Assembly: GCF_029016485.1 (NCBI RefSeq)
Contig: NZ_CP092106.1
Coordinates: 2,542,001 to 2,606,000, forward strand
DNA length: 64,000 nt
Origin: Vibrio sp. JC009
GTDB lineage: Bacteria; Pseudomonadota; Gammaproteobacteria; Enterobacterales; Vibrionaceae
Reading direction: 5' to 3'
The translations under genes were made by a program, and so were the position numbers. Shown here one piece after another: positions 26,308 through 35,697 of this stretch (positions within the stretch are counted from its first letter, which is position 1; each line of letters opens with the position of its first letter). Under the pieces are notes generated by a model. The model searched no databases. It was given only the letters and a program-made list of their open reading frames with translations, and was not told the origin of the DNA.

Positions 26308-27420
26308 TTACTTTTGTGGCTTTTGCATCAGCCAGGGCATCTCAGAAAAGGTGTTTTCCAGCCCCAGTTTCCAGACTCTGCCAAAGTGCTTATAGTGCCC
26401 GGCTTCGGTTCCCGCTCTCGGGCCCATACCGTGATAGTAATCAAGATGGTTCTGCTTAACCGCACCGCCGGTATCCAGAGCTATCAGCAGTTTCAGCTCA
26501 TGAACGCCACTCCATGTGCCATCCGGCTTAAGCAGAGGTACTTCAGCCAGCAAAGGGGTACCCATAGGAATATAATCTCTGTCTGCCGCTACAGCCGACA
26601 TTGGCAGTAAGGGAATGCCTGCGGTCCCGCGCACAGCGGCATCTTCCCTTGGCAGAAAGAAGACAAATGAAGGGTTCTGCTCAAGCAGCTCCTGAACGGT
26701 TTCCTCATCATTTGCCAGAACCCACTCTTTAATGGCTTTCAGCGACATTTTAGCCCGCGGCACTTCCCCTCTTTCAATCAGCACCTTACCTATGCTGACA
26801 TAAGGCTTCTTGTTTTTACCGCCATAGGCAAAGTACTGGAGCGTGTCATCATCTTCAAAATGAACAAAGCCACTGCCCTGCACTTCCATAATAAAAGGGT
26901 CGATCATATTGGCCGCATAACCCAGCTCAAGTCCTAAGCCATCAAAAGCACCGTCATAGATTTGCGCTCGGGTCGGACAGTCATCGCTACACTCAGGCTT
27001 GGCATACAGCGGGTATTTAAACTTGTCATCAGCTTCATGACGCAGTTCGATAACCGGTGAAAAATAACCGGTAAACAGAACATTTCCCTGCTTGTCTCCA
27101 CCTCCTAGCTGGGCAAACTGAACACCGAAATTCGCCAGCTCAGACGGGTCGCCACTTTGCACAATCCAGGCATTCAGCTGTTCATACAAAGGCTGGTATT
27201 TTTCTGCCAGTGAAGGTGAGTTTGTCACGACCTGCTCAGCCTGTTTTTCGAAAGCGGTAAAATCCCGTGGCTGGTCAGATTCAACTGTCCCGACTTGATT
27301 CAGCGTATTGCGAAATTCGGTATCGAAATACTGCTGTCCGCGATCGGTAGGGCGCGCACAACCAAAAAGTAGTGAAACGCATAAAAGGGGAATAAAAGTT
27401 TTAAGCACTGATTTTTCCAT
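26308..27420 (-). CDS. mltA: Membrane-bound lytic murein transglycosylase A
   Basis: A 370-residue outer-membrane lipoprotein. The signal has a lipobox at LLFGC (Cys about 21). The MltA barrel and 3D domain include NVLFTGYFSPVIEL, LGLELGYAANMIDPFIMEVQGSGFVHFED, VSIGKVLIERGEVP and LLIALDTGGAVKQNHLDYYHG, the last with the catalytic Asp region. It cleaves glycan strands to 1,6-anhydro-muropeptides. The start directly abuts the stop of the preceding gene. Confidence 0.95.
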   Translation of the reverse strand: MEKSVLKTFIPLLCVSLLFGCARPTDRGQQYFDTEFRNTLNQVGTVESDQPRDFTAFEKQAEQVVTNSPSLAEKYQPLYEQLNAWIVQSGDPSELANFGVQFAQLGGGDKQGNVLFTGYFSPVIELRHEADDKFKYPLYAKPECSDDCPTRAQIYDGAFDGLGLELGYAANMIDPFIMEVQGSGFVHFEDDDTLQYFAYGGKNKKPYVSIGKVLIERGEVPRAKMSLKAIKEWVLANDEETVQELLEQNPSFVFFLPREDAAVRGTAGIPLLPMSAVAADRDYIPMGTPLLAEVPLLKPDGTWSGVHELKLLIALDTGGAVKQNHLDYYHGMGPRAGTEAGHYKHFGRVWKLGLENTFSEMPWLMQKPQK

Positions 27421-27876
27421 TTAGTTAGCCAATAGCTCTGACTCTTCAGCCATCTCTTCTGTGTCCGGCTCCTCTGTTCCCTTTAAGCGAAAGGTAGACT
27501 GATAATGGACCGGAGCCACTCTCTGCAACTCTGTCATTTCTTCATTTTTTACTTTATAGACAAACTCTTTGCCTTCATAGTGATATCTGAGCTCGCGTCC
27601 GTTAAATGTATATTTAGTATCAACAATTCTCTCTTCCACGTAGATACCCTCTTCGCGGACGATAAACCGGTCTCTGGCAAAGTGTGGCACACCCTGCTCG
27701 ATCCACTCACCGTAGATCTGAACCTTATTCTGATACTCCTGCTTTTCAATATAGCGGTTAAGCAGAACACTTCCCGCGCCCAAAACAAGCAGAAGAAGCA
27801 GACCACCCACAAGCACTATCGCTTTTTTTAACTGCTGAGATTCCTGTTCCACCCAACTACTCTCTTTCTCGAACAT
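27421..27876 (-). CDS. Membrane-anchored conserved protein (DUF2850-like)
   Basis: A 151-residue protein with one membrane anchor at about residues 18-40 (KKAIVLVGGLLLLLVLGAGSVLL) and a periplasmic domain starting YGEWIEQGVPHFARDRFIV, followed by beta-rich sequence (TKYTFNGRELRYHYEGKEFVYKV). The IxGxWxEQxVPxxxRD pattern resembles the DUF2850 family of vibrios (recalled, not searched). The acidic C-terminus is probably disordered. It is adjacent to mltA and likely co-transcribed. Function unknown. Confidence 0.75.
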   Translation of the reverse strand: MFEKESSWVEQESQQLKKAIVLVGGLLLLLVLGAGSVLLNRYIEKQEYQNKVQIYGEWIEQGVPHFARDRFIVREEGIYVEERIVDTKYTFNGRELRYHYEGKEFVYKVKNEEMTELQRVAPVHYQSTFRLKGTEEPDTEEMAEESELLAN

Positions 27877-27976
27877 AATCTAAACCAATAACTAATCTAA
27901 TTGTATACACCAAGCTGAGCTAAGTTAATACAAACATAAATATCTTGTTGCAAAATAGAAAAACCATTTGAATATG

Positions 27977-27994
27977 AGTGAATTTTAATTCAAT
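27977..27994 (+). promoter_or_regulatory. ARG box (ArgR operator) at the argA promoter
   Basis: AGTGAATTTTAATTCAAT matches the ARG box consensus (WNTGAATWWWWATTCANW) at all conserved positions, with perfect TGAAT/ATTCA arms. A TTGAAT at 27968 and AATATT at 27992 are plausible -35 and -10, so ArgR binding would block the promoter. Confidence 0.8.
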
Positions 27995-28026
27995 ATTAGA
28001 GCATAAAATTTCAACGAAGATTTGAT

Positions 28027-29364
28027 ATGAAGATTCGAAGCACCCAACTTGTAAAAGGTTTCAGGCAATCCACACCCTATGTTAATGCTCACCGGGATAA
28101 AACCATGGTGATCATGCTGGGCGGAGAAGCCTTTGAAGCAGCAAATTTTACGAACATTATCAGTGACATTGCGCTACTACACAGCCTGGGTGTAAAAATC
28201 GTGTTGGTTCATGGAGCAAGATCGCAAATTAACCACATACTCGGGCAAAATGGACATACAACCCCTTACCACAAAGGTATTCGGGTTACCGACGAACATG
28301 CTTTGAATCTGGTGATGCAGGCCGCAGGTCAACTGCAACTTTGTATTACAGCCCGTCTGTCAATGAACCTGAACAACACCCCTATGGCCGGTACTCAACT
28401 GAATGTAGTCAGCGGGAACTTTATTGTGGCCCAGCCACTGGGAGTGGATGACGGCATAGATTACTGTCACAGCGGTAAAGTTCGCAGAGTGGATGTGGAA
28501 GCTATCAATCAGGTTCTGGATCAGGGCTCAATTGCCCTTGTTGGCCCGGTTGCAGGTTCCGTTACCGGTGAGGCCTTTAACCTGCTTTCGGAAGAAGTCG
28601 CCACTCAGATAGCCATCCGCCTTAAAGCCGATAAGTTAGTGGGCTTTTGCTCTGAGCAAGGTATTCTGGACGAAGAAGGGGAAGTTATCGCTGAATTATT
28701 CCCTAGTGAAGCAGAAAAAATACTTAAAAAAGTGGAGCAGGAACTGGATCACTCCAAAGACAGCAGCACAGGCACCCTTCGCTTTTTACGCGGTGCCATT
28801 TCAGCCTGCCGTGCCGGTGTTCCAAGAAGCCACCTTATCAGCTACAACATTGATGGCGCGCTGATTCAGGAGCTGTTCTCCTTTGATGGTATTGGTACTC
28901 AGGTTGTTATGGCCAGTGCCGAGCAGATCCGCAGTGCTCAGATCGATGATATCGGTGGTATCCTGAACCTGATCCGTCCACTTGAAGAGCAGGGAATTCT
29001 GGTACGCCGCTCCAGGGAGCAGCTTGAGCAGGAAATCCATAAATTCACCATTATTGAAAAAGATGGCCTGATCATCGGCTGTGCCGCTCTTTATACCTAC
29101 ACAGAAGACAAGATGGCCGAAATGGCTTGTGTGGCTATTCATCCTGACTACCGGGACGGAAACCGTGGCCTGGTGCTGTTAAACAGCGTTAAGCAACGCT
29201 CTAAATCTCTGGGCATCGAAAGAGTCTTTGTACTGACCACTCACAGCCTTCACTGGTTCAGGGAGCAGGGCTTCTACGAAATTCAGGTTTCCGATCTGCC
29301 GATGGAAAAGCAGGATCTGTATAACCTGCAAAGACGCTCAAAAATACTGGCTCTGGACGTCTGA
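28027..29364 (+). CDS. argA: N-acetylglutamate synthase
   Basis: A 445-residue enzyme, the first step of arginine synthesis. The N-terminal amino-acid kinase-like domain (about residues 25-280; [52 protein letters not shown]) is the arginine-sensing part; the C-terminal GNAT domain (about 295-445) has [29 protein letters not shown] and [17 protein letters not shown]. Upstream lies an ARG box, so arginine repression via ArgR is expected. The position next to recD, divergent, is as in E. coli. Confidence 0.96.
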   Translation: MKIRSTQLVKGFRQSTPYVNAHRDKTMVIMLGGEAFEAANFTNIISDIALLHSLGVKIVLVHGARSQINHILGQNGHTTPYHKGIRVTDEHALNLVMQAAGQLQLCITARLSMNLNNTPMAGTQLNVVSGNFIVAQPLGVDDGIDYCHSGKVRRVDVEAINQVLDQGSIALVGPVAGSVTGEAFNLLSEEVATQIAIRLKADKLVGFCSEQGILDEEGEVIAELFPSEAEKILKKVEQELDHSKDSSTGTLRFLRGAISACRAGVPRSHLISYNIDGALIQELFSFDGIGTQVVMASAEQIRSAQIDDIGGILNLIRPLEEQGILVRRSREQLEQEIHKFTIIEKDGLIIGCAALYTYTEDKMAEMACVAIHPDYRDGNRGLVLLNSVKQRSKSLGIERVFVLTTHSLHWFREQGFYEIQVSDLPMEKQDLYNLQRRSKILALDV

Positions 29365-29552
29365 AAATTTACCTAATTATCAATAACTAACTATCAACCG
29401 ATAATTTTTTATATCTATTTATGGCTGAACTGCTTTTTTTTTAAGCGGGAAATATATAGAATTGAATTTGCTCAGTTGGCTCAAGAAAGAAGGATGTTGC
29501 CCTACACGGAAGATGGCGGGCCCATATAATAAATCTTGATGAGCATTAAAGT
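29365..29552. other. Gap after argA
   Basis: No terminator with a strong stem was found directly after argA. A TATAAT at 29526-29531 could be the -10 of the small gene at 29553; no well-spaced -35 was seen. The long T-run near 29432 may help end argA transcription. Confidence 0.35.
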
Positions 29553-29741
29553 ATGAGAACTGTAGTTTGTAACTCTGCCCAGAGTTTTATCGATATGGCG
29601 GAGAATGATTTTCTTAACGGCCTGAACGTGCATTGCGTTTTTCCGGTTAACGAAAGTGTTAAGAAAATGATTATTCATTGCCAAAAAAGGCACCAGATCA
29701 AAAGTATTACCTTCTCTAAGGCTGTACTTGCTGAAGCCTGA
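29553..29741 (+). CDS. Possible small protein, 62 aa
   Basis: A short frame beginning MRTVVCNSAQSFIDMAENDF and ending KAVLAEA. It is followed 21 bases later by a strong terminator and preceded by a TATAAT, which together look like a small transcription unit. The ribosome site is weak. Two cysteines and no membrane segment. I do not recognise a family. A frame on the other strand (29502-29693) overlaps it; neither is certain. Confidence 0.35.
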   Translation: MRTVVCNSAQSFIDMAENDFLNGLNVHCVFPVNESVKKMIIHCQKRHQIKSITFSKAVLAEA

Positions 29742-29762
29742 TTATAATAATCCAGACCTGAA

Positions 29763-29796
29763 AACAGAGGCTTAGCTTATGCTAAGCCTCTGTTTT
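29763..29796. terminator. Bidirectional terminator between the small gene and recD
   Basis: Fourteen perfect pairs (AACAGAGGCTTAGC with GCTAAGCCTCTGTT), loop TTAT, and T residues on both outer sides. It directly touches the recD stop on the minus strand. Confidence 0.92.
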
Positions 29797-31845
29797 TTAG
29801 TTCAGCTTATCCATTAAACCACTCATTCTCTCTGTTCTGGTATTGACGCTTTTTACCAGTACGGAACTGTCTCCAACCAAAGTCAGCGTTTTTTTCGCTC
29901 TGGTTATACCGGTATAAATCAGCTCTCTGGTCAGTACCGGCAGGTATTCACCCGGCAGCAAAATCAACGGATTTTCAAACTCACTGCCCTGAGATTTGTG
30001 TATTGTCATTGCATAAGCCGTTTCATGATCCGGAACCCGGCTTGGAAGCACAGCCTTAATTTCACCATCAGGCAGCTCAAAATACACTTTCATTTTCAGC
30101 TCGGAGTTTTCCTTACTTAACAGGCAGATACCAATATCACCATTATAAAGTCCGGTGGAATAATCATTTCTGGTGATCATAACGGGTCTGCCCGGATACC
30201 AGACATCTTCTCCCGGATAAATAAGACCTTTTCGGGCTAACTCTTTCTCTATACGCTGATTTAAACCGGCAACACCAAAGTCCCCTTCCCTTACCGCGCA
30301 AAGCACCCGGAAACGGCTAAACTGCTTCAGTGCACTTTTGGCTTTTATATCGGTCTGCTCATCATCTGAATTGTCGCTCACCAGCTTCAGGTATGAAGTG
30401 TAATTATCACAGCTTATCTTTAACATCTGCTTGTAGCTGCTTTCATCCAGAGGCAGATAGTCAATATCTTTAAATCTATTGCAGATACCGCTTAGTCCAG
30501 AGCTTGCCCCCCGGTTTACTGCCTTCGCCAGTTGACCAATCCCCGAGCGGGCATCAAAGCGGTAGCTCTTTTGCAACATACAAAGCGAATCTGAAACCAC
30601 ACCGGCAGACATACCGGTTCTGAACTGAGCAAAGCCGGTTAACAGGGATAACTTATGCCCCTGCTGCTGACTGTACCCGGACTGCCCCATAGAGCAGATA
30701 TCGCCAAGCACAGCCCCGGCCTCAACCGAAGAGAGCTGGTCTTTATCACCAAGCAGGACCAGGCGGGCATGTTGTGGCAAGGCATCAAGCAGCTTGTACA
30801 TCATTGGCAAATCCACCATGGAGGCCTCATCCACCACCAGCAGATCCAGATGAAGAGGGTTAGCCTGGTTATGCCTGAATTCAGCCCGGTTAGGAACCGC
30901 ACCCAATAAACGGTGAATGGTTCCGGCCTCGGTGGGAATCAGCGCTTTCACTTCATCACTAACCGGCAGCTCTCTTAATGCGTTACCCAGCGATTCCGTC
31001 AGCCTTGCAGCCGCTTTACCCGTTGGTGCTACCAGCTTGATATTCATGGTTTTTCCGCCACTACGGCTATGATCCGCGATCACTGCCAACAGCTTAGCAA
31101 CCGTGGTTGTCTTACCGGTTCCCGGACCACCTGAAATCACCGCCAGACGCTGATTGAGCGCAACAGCTGCTGCCACTTTCTGCCAGCTCATACAGACATG
31201 AAGTGGGACGAGTTTATCCAGTCCGGCAAGCTGTTCGCTATCCGTTGCCTGAATCAGAACAGAATCTACCGCTGACCAGTCGATCTGCTCAGGTAATACA
31301 ACATCCAGATAATCACAAACCAATTGCTGACGTTCTATCTGAGTGGTCTGCTTCTCCTGAAGCGCATAAAAAAGGTAGTGATACTGGCGTTTAAACAGAT
31401 TATCCAGAGTGCTGCGCAGAGCAGTGACCTCTTCGTTTTTTAGTTCCAGTGGCTCACTAAGTTGTTGCAGCTTTTCTGCCACCTTCATTTCGTAGTGCCA
31501 GTAGCGCTGCAGGTAAAGGCGTTTTCCGTCGAATATCAGAGGCAGAGAGTCACCCTCACCGCCCACAACTGAAGATTCTTCCAGTAATTCAGCCCAGTTA
31601 CAGCCACCTACCTGTTGCGAAAGCTGCCTTGCACTTTCCCCATACAAACCAAGGGCAGCCACAAAGTTAAACTCCAGCGGAGTCATGCAGATATGCCCCT
31701 TTGAAAGCTCGGCACTCAGCACACCTGCAATAAAGCCGATAGCTTGCGGATTGTCGCTTTCATGGGATGCAATAAACCTGGCAAACTGATAATCAAGCTG
31801 GCGAATTGCTCCTCTCTGAGCAAGAGATTGCAGAAGATTAAGCAT
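29797..31845 (-). CDS. recD: Exodeoxyribonuclease V alpha subunit
   Basis: A 682-residue 5'-3' helicase subunit of RecBCD. Walker A is VISGGPGTGKTTTVAKLLA; motif II LLVVDEASMVDLPMM; LVLLGDKDQLSSVEAGAVLGD; C-terminal AYAMTIHKSQGSEFENPLILLP and LIYTGITRAKKTLTLVGD. ATG 31845 was chosen because AGGAGG lies six bases upstream and it overlaps the recB stop by eight bases, so translation is coupled. A short upstream extension of seven residues is possible but lacks a ribosome site. Confidence 0.96.
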   Translation of the reverse strand: MLNLLQSLAQRGAIRQLDYQFARFIASHESDNPQAIGFIAGVLSAELSKGHICMTPLEFNFVAALGLYGESARQLSQQVGGCNWAELLEESSVVGGEGDSLPLIFDGKRLYLQRYWHYEMKVAEKLQQLSEPLELKNEEVTALRSTLDNLFKRQYHYLFYALQEKQTTQIERQQLVCDYLDVVLPEQIDWSAVDSVLIQATDSEQLAGLDKLVPLHVCMSWQKVAAAVALNQRLAVISGGPGTGKTTTVAKLLAVIADHSRSGGKTMNIKLVAPTGKAAARLTESLGNALRELPVSDEVKALIPTEAGTIHRLLGAVPNRAEFRHNQANPLHLDLLVVDEASMVDLPMMYKLLDALPQHARLVLLGDKDQLSSVEAGAVLGDICSMGQSGYSQQQGHKLSLLTGFAQFRTGMSAGVVSDSLCMLQKSYRFDARSGIGQLAKAVNRGASSGLSGICNRFKDIDYLPLDESSYKQMLKISCDNYTSYLKLVSDNSDDEQTDIKAKSALKQFSRFRVLCAVREGDFGVAGLNQRIEKELARKGLIYPGEDVWYPGRPVMITRNDYSTGLYNGDIGICLLSKENSELKMKVYFELPDGEIKAVLPSRVPDHETAYAMTIHKSQGSEFENPLILLPGEYLPVLTRELIYTGITRAKKTLTLVGDSSVLVKSVNTRTERMSGLMDKLN

Positions 31846-34800
31846 GTGCCACCTCCTGTCCGTCAATCAGAGAGTCCAGTGCTTCCAGCATCGCCTTTTC
31901 CGGTCTGGCTGAGAATATCCCACTTCCCGATTCAGGGCTGCTTCGCTTATCAATGCCACGTAAAAACAGGTAATAGACTCCGCCAAAATGCTGTTCATAG
32001 GAGTAGTCTGCAATACGGCTTTTCAGGAAACGGTGCAGCGCAAGTGCATAAATCTGGTACTGGAGATCGTATCTGTGATCAATCATCGCCTGATTAAGAG
32101 CCTCTTTATGATAATCGGTGACATCATCACCTAAATAGTTGGATTTCCAGTCAAGCACGTAATATCTGCCCTGATGCTCAAACACCAAATCGATAAAGCC
32201 TTTCAGCATGCCGCTGGCGGTATGGAATCCCAGATCACCGGCTTTTTCGGATAAGGCGTCATACTGCTGCGCAATCTGATTAAGCTGCGGGGAAGAGAGC
32301 GCCGTAATGGGCAGCATAAACTCCATCTCCACCAGCCGGCTTTTTTCGTCCTTCTGATTGAGACAAAGATCCTTGCCATCCAGCGGAGTAGAAAGAACCG
32401 TGTCCACCAGCTCTTCAAGCACCTCCTGCCAGTCGGCATCATACTGCTCTTTTTCCAGCAGCTTTTCGATAATCTCACGGTTTTTTTCAGAACCGGCCGG
32501 AAGGGTAAAGTCCACTTCTTCAAAAAGCGTATGTAAAAATGTGCCGGGTCTGGCACCCTTAGGGAAGGTAAAGATGGACCTGGCCGGCTCCTCCGGTTCC
32601 GTTTCCGGCATATCATCCAGAGAGTCCACATCCAGGCCTGCGATTTCAAGCCCGCTATCCTGGGTGCTGTGGCCCTGTTTTACCAGGCCGGAATAACTGG
32701 TGATCCACCAGCTCCGGTCTATCTCCCGGGTCAGCCTGTTTGCGCTAAGCTCTTTTCGCTCCAGCGCTTCATCGGCAAAAAGTGACATCTGAGTATCACT
32801 GTCATAGGGAGCCGGAAGATCGGCGATATTCAGAACATCCCTTAAACCGCCCGTCTTTCGGGCCAGTTCTGTCGCCAGCTTAGCCGCCTCTGCTTCCTCA
32901 CCGTTCTGGATAAGATGGCCGATAGCCCCAAGATGAGCACCGGACGGATTGCTTCTTTTCATTCCCTTACGGACAGGAGCAATACCCACAAAGCAGCCAT
33001 AAACCGCACGTGTCAGAGCAACATACAAAAGCCTCAGATCTTCAGCCAGGCGCTCTTTATCCGCCAGTGCCAGAGCCGGTTTTGATTTGGTGATATCCAG
33101 TATGGTCTGATGCTTTTCTTCATCAAAATACCTTGCCGTTCCCGCTTCACGGTAAGTGCTGGCAAAGGGCAGGAAAACAAACTCATACTCAAGCCCTTTG
33201 GATTTGTGGATAGTGACGATCTGGACCAGATTCTTTTCAGACTCCAGTCTCTGAATCTCTTCATCACCCACCCCTTTCTCTCCTGAATGCGCCTCTTCAA
33301 TCTGCTCGGAGAACCATCTTAACAAGCCATGGTGGCTGTCTGTTTCAAGACTTGCCTGCTGCAAGAGTTCGGCAAGGTGCAGATAGTCAGTCAGAAGCCT
33401 TTCTCCTGCCTCTTCGGTCAGCAGGTTTTCGGCAATATGCCGCTTGCTCATAACAGAGCGCAGCATCGGCATTACACCGCGCATCAGCCAGAGTTTCCGG
33501 TATTCTGAAAACTCGCCGATAATATCTTCCAGCAGGTTTTCATCCTGATTCAGCTTATCCAGCTCACGGCTGTCCATAAAGAAGAGATCCGATGCCAGTA
33601 CTGCCCTGAGCGCTGATTCATCTTCAGGGTTTAACACCGCGGTAAGGATTCTTCTGATATCGGTCGCAGCCGGGCTGGCATAGACACTGTCACGGTTAGA
33701 AAGATAAACACTGGCGACACCCTTTTTAGACAGGGCCTGTTTTATCATGGCGCCTTCTGAGCCCGTTCTTACCAGAACGGCAATATCGCCCGCCTGAATA
33801 TGATGCTTTCTGTTTTTGCCGTCCACATACTGGGCTAAGCCCTGCTTCGACATCTCCAACATGGCATGAATCTGGTTGGCGGTTGCCTGAGACATACTGT
33901 CCAGATAATCGCCTTTGGAAACCGGATCCTCGCTATCTTCAATCCAGAAAGTAAGTGCTGATTGTTTTTTCCGGTTAAGGACCCAGTGGCGTTTACCCGC
34001 ATCCGGGCTATGGGTAACCGGAAGAAAAGGAATATCGCTGTCGTATAAAAACGGAGAGTCAGAGAACTTAAATATCTCATTAACAGCGGCAACCATACAG
34101 GCACTGGAGCGCCAGTTTGTTCCCAGTGTGTAGTGATCACTTACTTCGTTTCTTGCCTTGATATAGGTGAAGATATCCGCGCCCCGGAAACCATAGATAG
34201 CCTGTTTAGGGTCACCGATCATAAACAGCCCTGTTTCCGGATTATTCAGATAAACCCGGCCGAAAATGCTGTACTGCATCGGGTCGGTATCCTGAAACTC
34301 ATCAATCATTGCCACCGGATACAGCTCGCATATCCGCCCCGCCAGCATGCCTTCTTCATCAAGATCAATGGCACTGGACAGCTGAGTCAGCAGGTCATCA
34401 AAAGAGAGCCAGCGTTTTTGCTGTTTTGCCTGCTCCAGCATCTCGCGACAGTTCTGTATGGCATGAGCAAGTACCGGCTCTTTCAGGCTGGGCTTTTCAG
34501 AAATAAACTGATTGATTGAGTGAAAAACTTCATGCTCAGGCAGCTTTTTACCTTCCGCTGTTTTCTCCCGAAGAAAATCTGCTGAGAACTTTTCCAGCTG
34601 TTCCGGGTAGTTATAATTGACGGTTTCACTGGCTGCCCACTCCGATATCAGGGCAATCCAGGCTGGCAGGTTCTTTTTAGTAAATGAACGCTTACTGACA
34701 TCAGAAGCACTGATAATTCCGGCGATATCATCCTGGCACTCCTGCCACTCACGCTTTAGTTTATCAATCCGGTCAAGGTTAGCCTGATGCAGATTTTCCA

Positions 34801-35443
34801 GACTTCCGCTCATTGGCGTAACAGTCAGTTGCAGAGGGTTCCCGGTCAGGTAGCCTGAAATTTCTTTTAGCAGTGTCTTGGGTGAAGACCAGTAATCTCT
34901 TATCTGCGCCGCCAGCATATGGGAAAGCGAGTAGAAGTTTTTACGCCAGTAATCGGAGACCACCAGTGACTTTAATTTAGATTCATCGGTAACAAATTCG
35001 TTATTAAAGCGACTGCCCGACTCAAAGGCATTCTGAGTCAGCATTCGCTGGCAGAATCCGTGGATGGTGTAAACCGAAGCCTCATCCATCTGACGCTCGG
35101 CATCCAGCAGAGTTCTGGCCGCCCAGGGATGATCTTCGATATCCTCAAGCAGAGGCTTAATAACCGGATCACTGCTGACACCGCGCATAAAGGCGATTCT
35201 GGCATCATGAATCCGGCTTCTGATCCTGTCCCTCAGCTCAGCTGTTGCCGCTTCAGTAAAAGTCACCACCAGAATCTGATCCACGGTCAGCGGTTTCTGA
35301 TGTCTGCTCTCTTCGGTGCCGTGCCCAAGTAAAAGGCGCAGATAAAGACCGGCGATGGTAAAGGTTTTACCTGTACCTGCCGAGGCTTCTATCAGTCTTG
35401 CTCCATGTAATGGAAAAGTCATGGTGTCGAGCGTTTGTGCCAT
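31838..35443 (-). CDS. recB: Exodeoxyribonuclease V beta subunit (helicase/nuclease)
   Basis: A 1201-residue UvrD-type helicase with C-terminal nuclease. Walker A LIEASAGTGKTFTIAGLYLRLL lies near residue 20; AMIDEFQDTDPMQYSIF is motif II; VTIHKSKGLEYEFVFLPF and LRLLYVALTRAVYGCFVG are motifs V and VI. The nuclease site contains GFIDLVFEHQGRYYVLDWKSNYLG. The start MAQTLDTMTF at 35443 was chosen over a 24-residue upstream extension. It overlaps recD and follows recC in the same direction after a gap of about 250 bases. Confidence 0.96.
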   Translation of the reverse strand: MAQTLDTMTFPLHGARLIEASAGTGKTFTIAGLYLRLLLGHGTEESRHQKPLTVDQILVVTFTEAATAELRDRIRSRIHDARIAFMRGVSSDPVIKPLLEDIEDHPWAARTLLDAERQMDEASVYTIHGFCQRMLTQNAFESGSRFNNEFVTDESKLKSLVVSDYWRKNFYSLSHMLAAQIRDYWSSPKTLLKEISGYLTGNPLQLTVTPMSGSLENLHQANLDRIDKLKREWQECQDDIAGIISASDVSKRSFTKKNLPAWIALISEWAASETVNYNYPEQLEKFSADFLREKTAEGKKLPEHEVFHSINQFISEKPSLKEPVLAHAIQNCREMLEQAKQQKRWLSFDDLLTQLSSAIDLDEEGMLAGRICELYPVAMIDEFQDTDPMQYSIFGRVYLNNPETGLFMIGDPKQAIYGFRGADIFTYIKARNEVSDHYTLGTNWRSSACMVAAVNEIFKFSDSPFLYDSDIPFLPVTHSPDAGKRHWVLNRKKQSALTFWIEDSEDPVSKGDYLDSMSQATANQIHAMLEMSKQGLAQYVDGKNRKHHIQAGDIAVLVRTGSEGAMIKQALSKKGVASVYLSNRDSVYASPAATDIRRILTAVLNPEDESALRAVLASDLFFMDSRELDKLNQDENLLEDIIGEFSEYRKLWLMRGVMPMLRSVMSKRHIAENLLTEEAGERLLTDYLHLAELLQQASLETDSHHGLLRWFSEQIEEAHSGEKGVGDEEIQRLESEKNLVQIVTIHKSKGLEYEFVFLPFASTYREAGTARYFDEEKHQTILDITKSKPALALADKERLAEDLRLLYVALTRAVYGCFVGIAPVRKGMKRSNPSGAHLGAIGHLIQNGEEAEAAKLATELARKTGGLRDVLNIADLPAPYDSDTQMSLFADEALERKELSANRLTREIDRSWWITSYSGLVKQGHSTQDSGLEIAGLDVDSLDDMPETEPEEPARSIFTFPKGARPGTFLHTLFEEVDFTLPAGSEKNREIIEKLLEKEQYDADWQEVLEELVDTVLSTPLDGKDLCLNQKDEKSRLVEMEFMLPITALSSPQLNQIAQQYDALSEKAGDLGFHTASGMLKGFIDLVFEHQGRYYVLDWKSNYLGDDVTDYHKEALNQAMIDHRYDLQYQIYALALHRFLKSRIADYSYEQHFGGVYYLFLRGIDKRSSPESGSGIFSARPEKAMLEALDSLIDGQEVAHA

Positions 35444-35697
35444 TTCTCTGCCTTGTACCTTATTTTCTTCTGCGATGAATAGTGTGAGCCTGATCAAACA
35501 GCATATGTGATCCACCGCTAATAAATTTTAATTAATTACAATATGTGAATATATGAGAAGAGGTTTCGGGATCTGACTCACGGAATGTCATTCTCCCAAT
35601 CGCTAGTATCGCTTCCACAGAATTTGTGGTCCCTCTGACCCTTGTGGCTGACCTGCGAAAAACCCTACACACAACTATTTTAAAGCAGGCAGCCACC
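35444..35697. other. recC-recB intergenic gap
   Basis: About 254 bases with no supported gene. In E. coli, ptrA (about 2.9 kb) occupies this place; it is absent here. The gap has no strong terminator, so recC, recB and recD may share one transcript with an additional promoter. A 66-codon minus frame at 35532-35732 overlaps recC's end and was not called. Confidence 0.5.

Noticed and set aside
29502..29693. 63-codon minus frame opposite the small gene at 29553
   Set aside because: No terminator or ribosome site suits it better than the plus-strand frame; kept out for lack of support.
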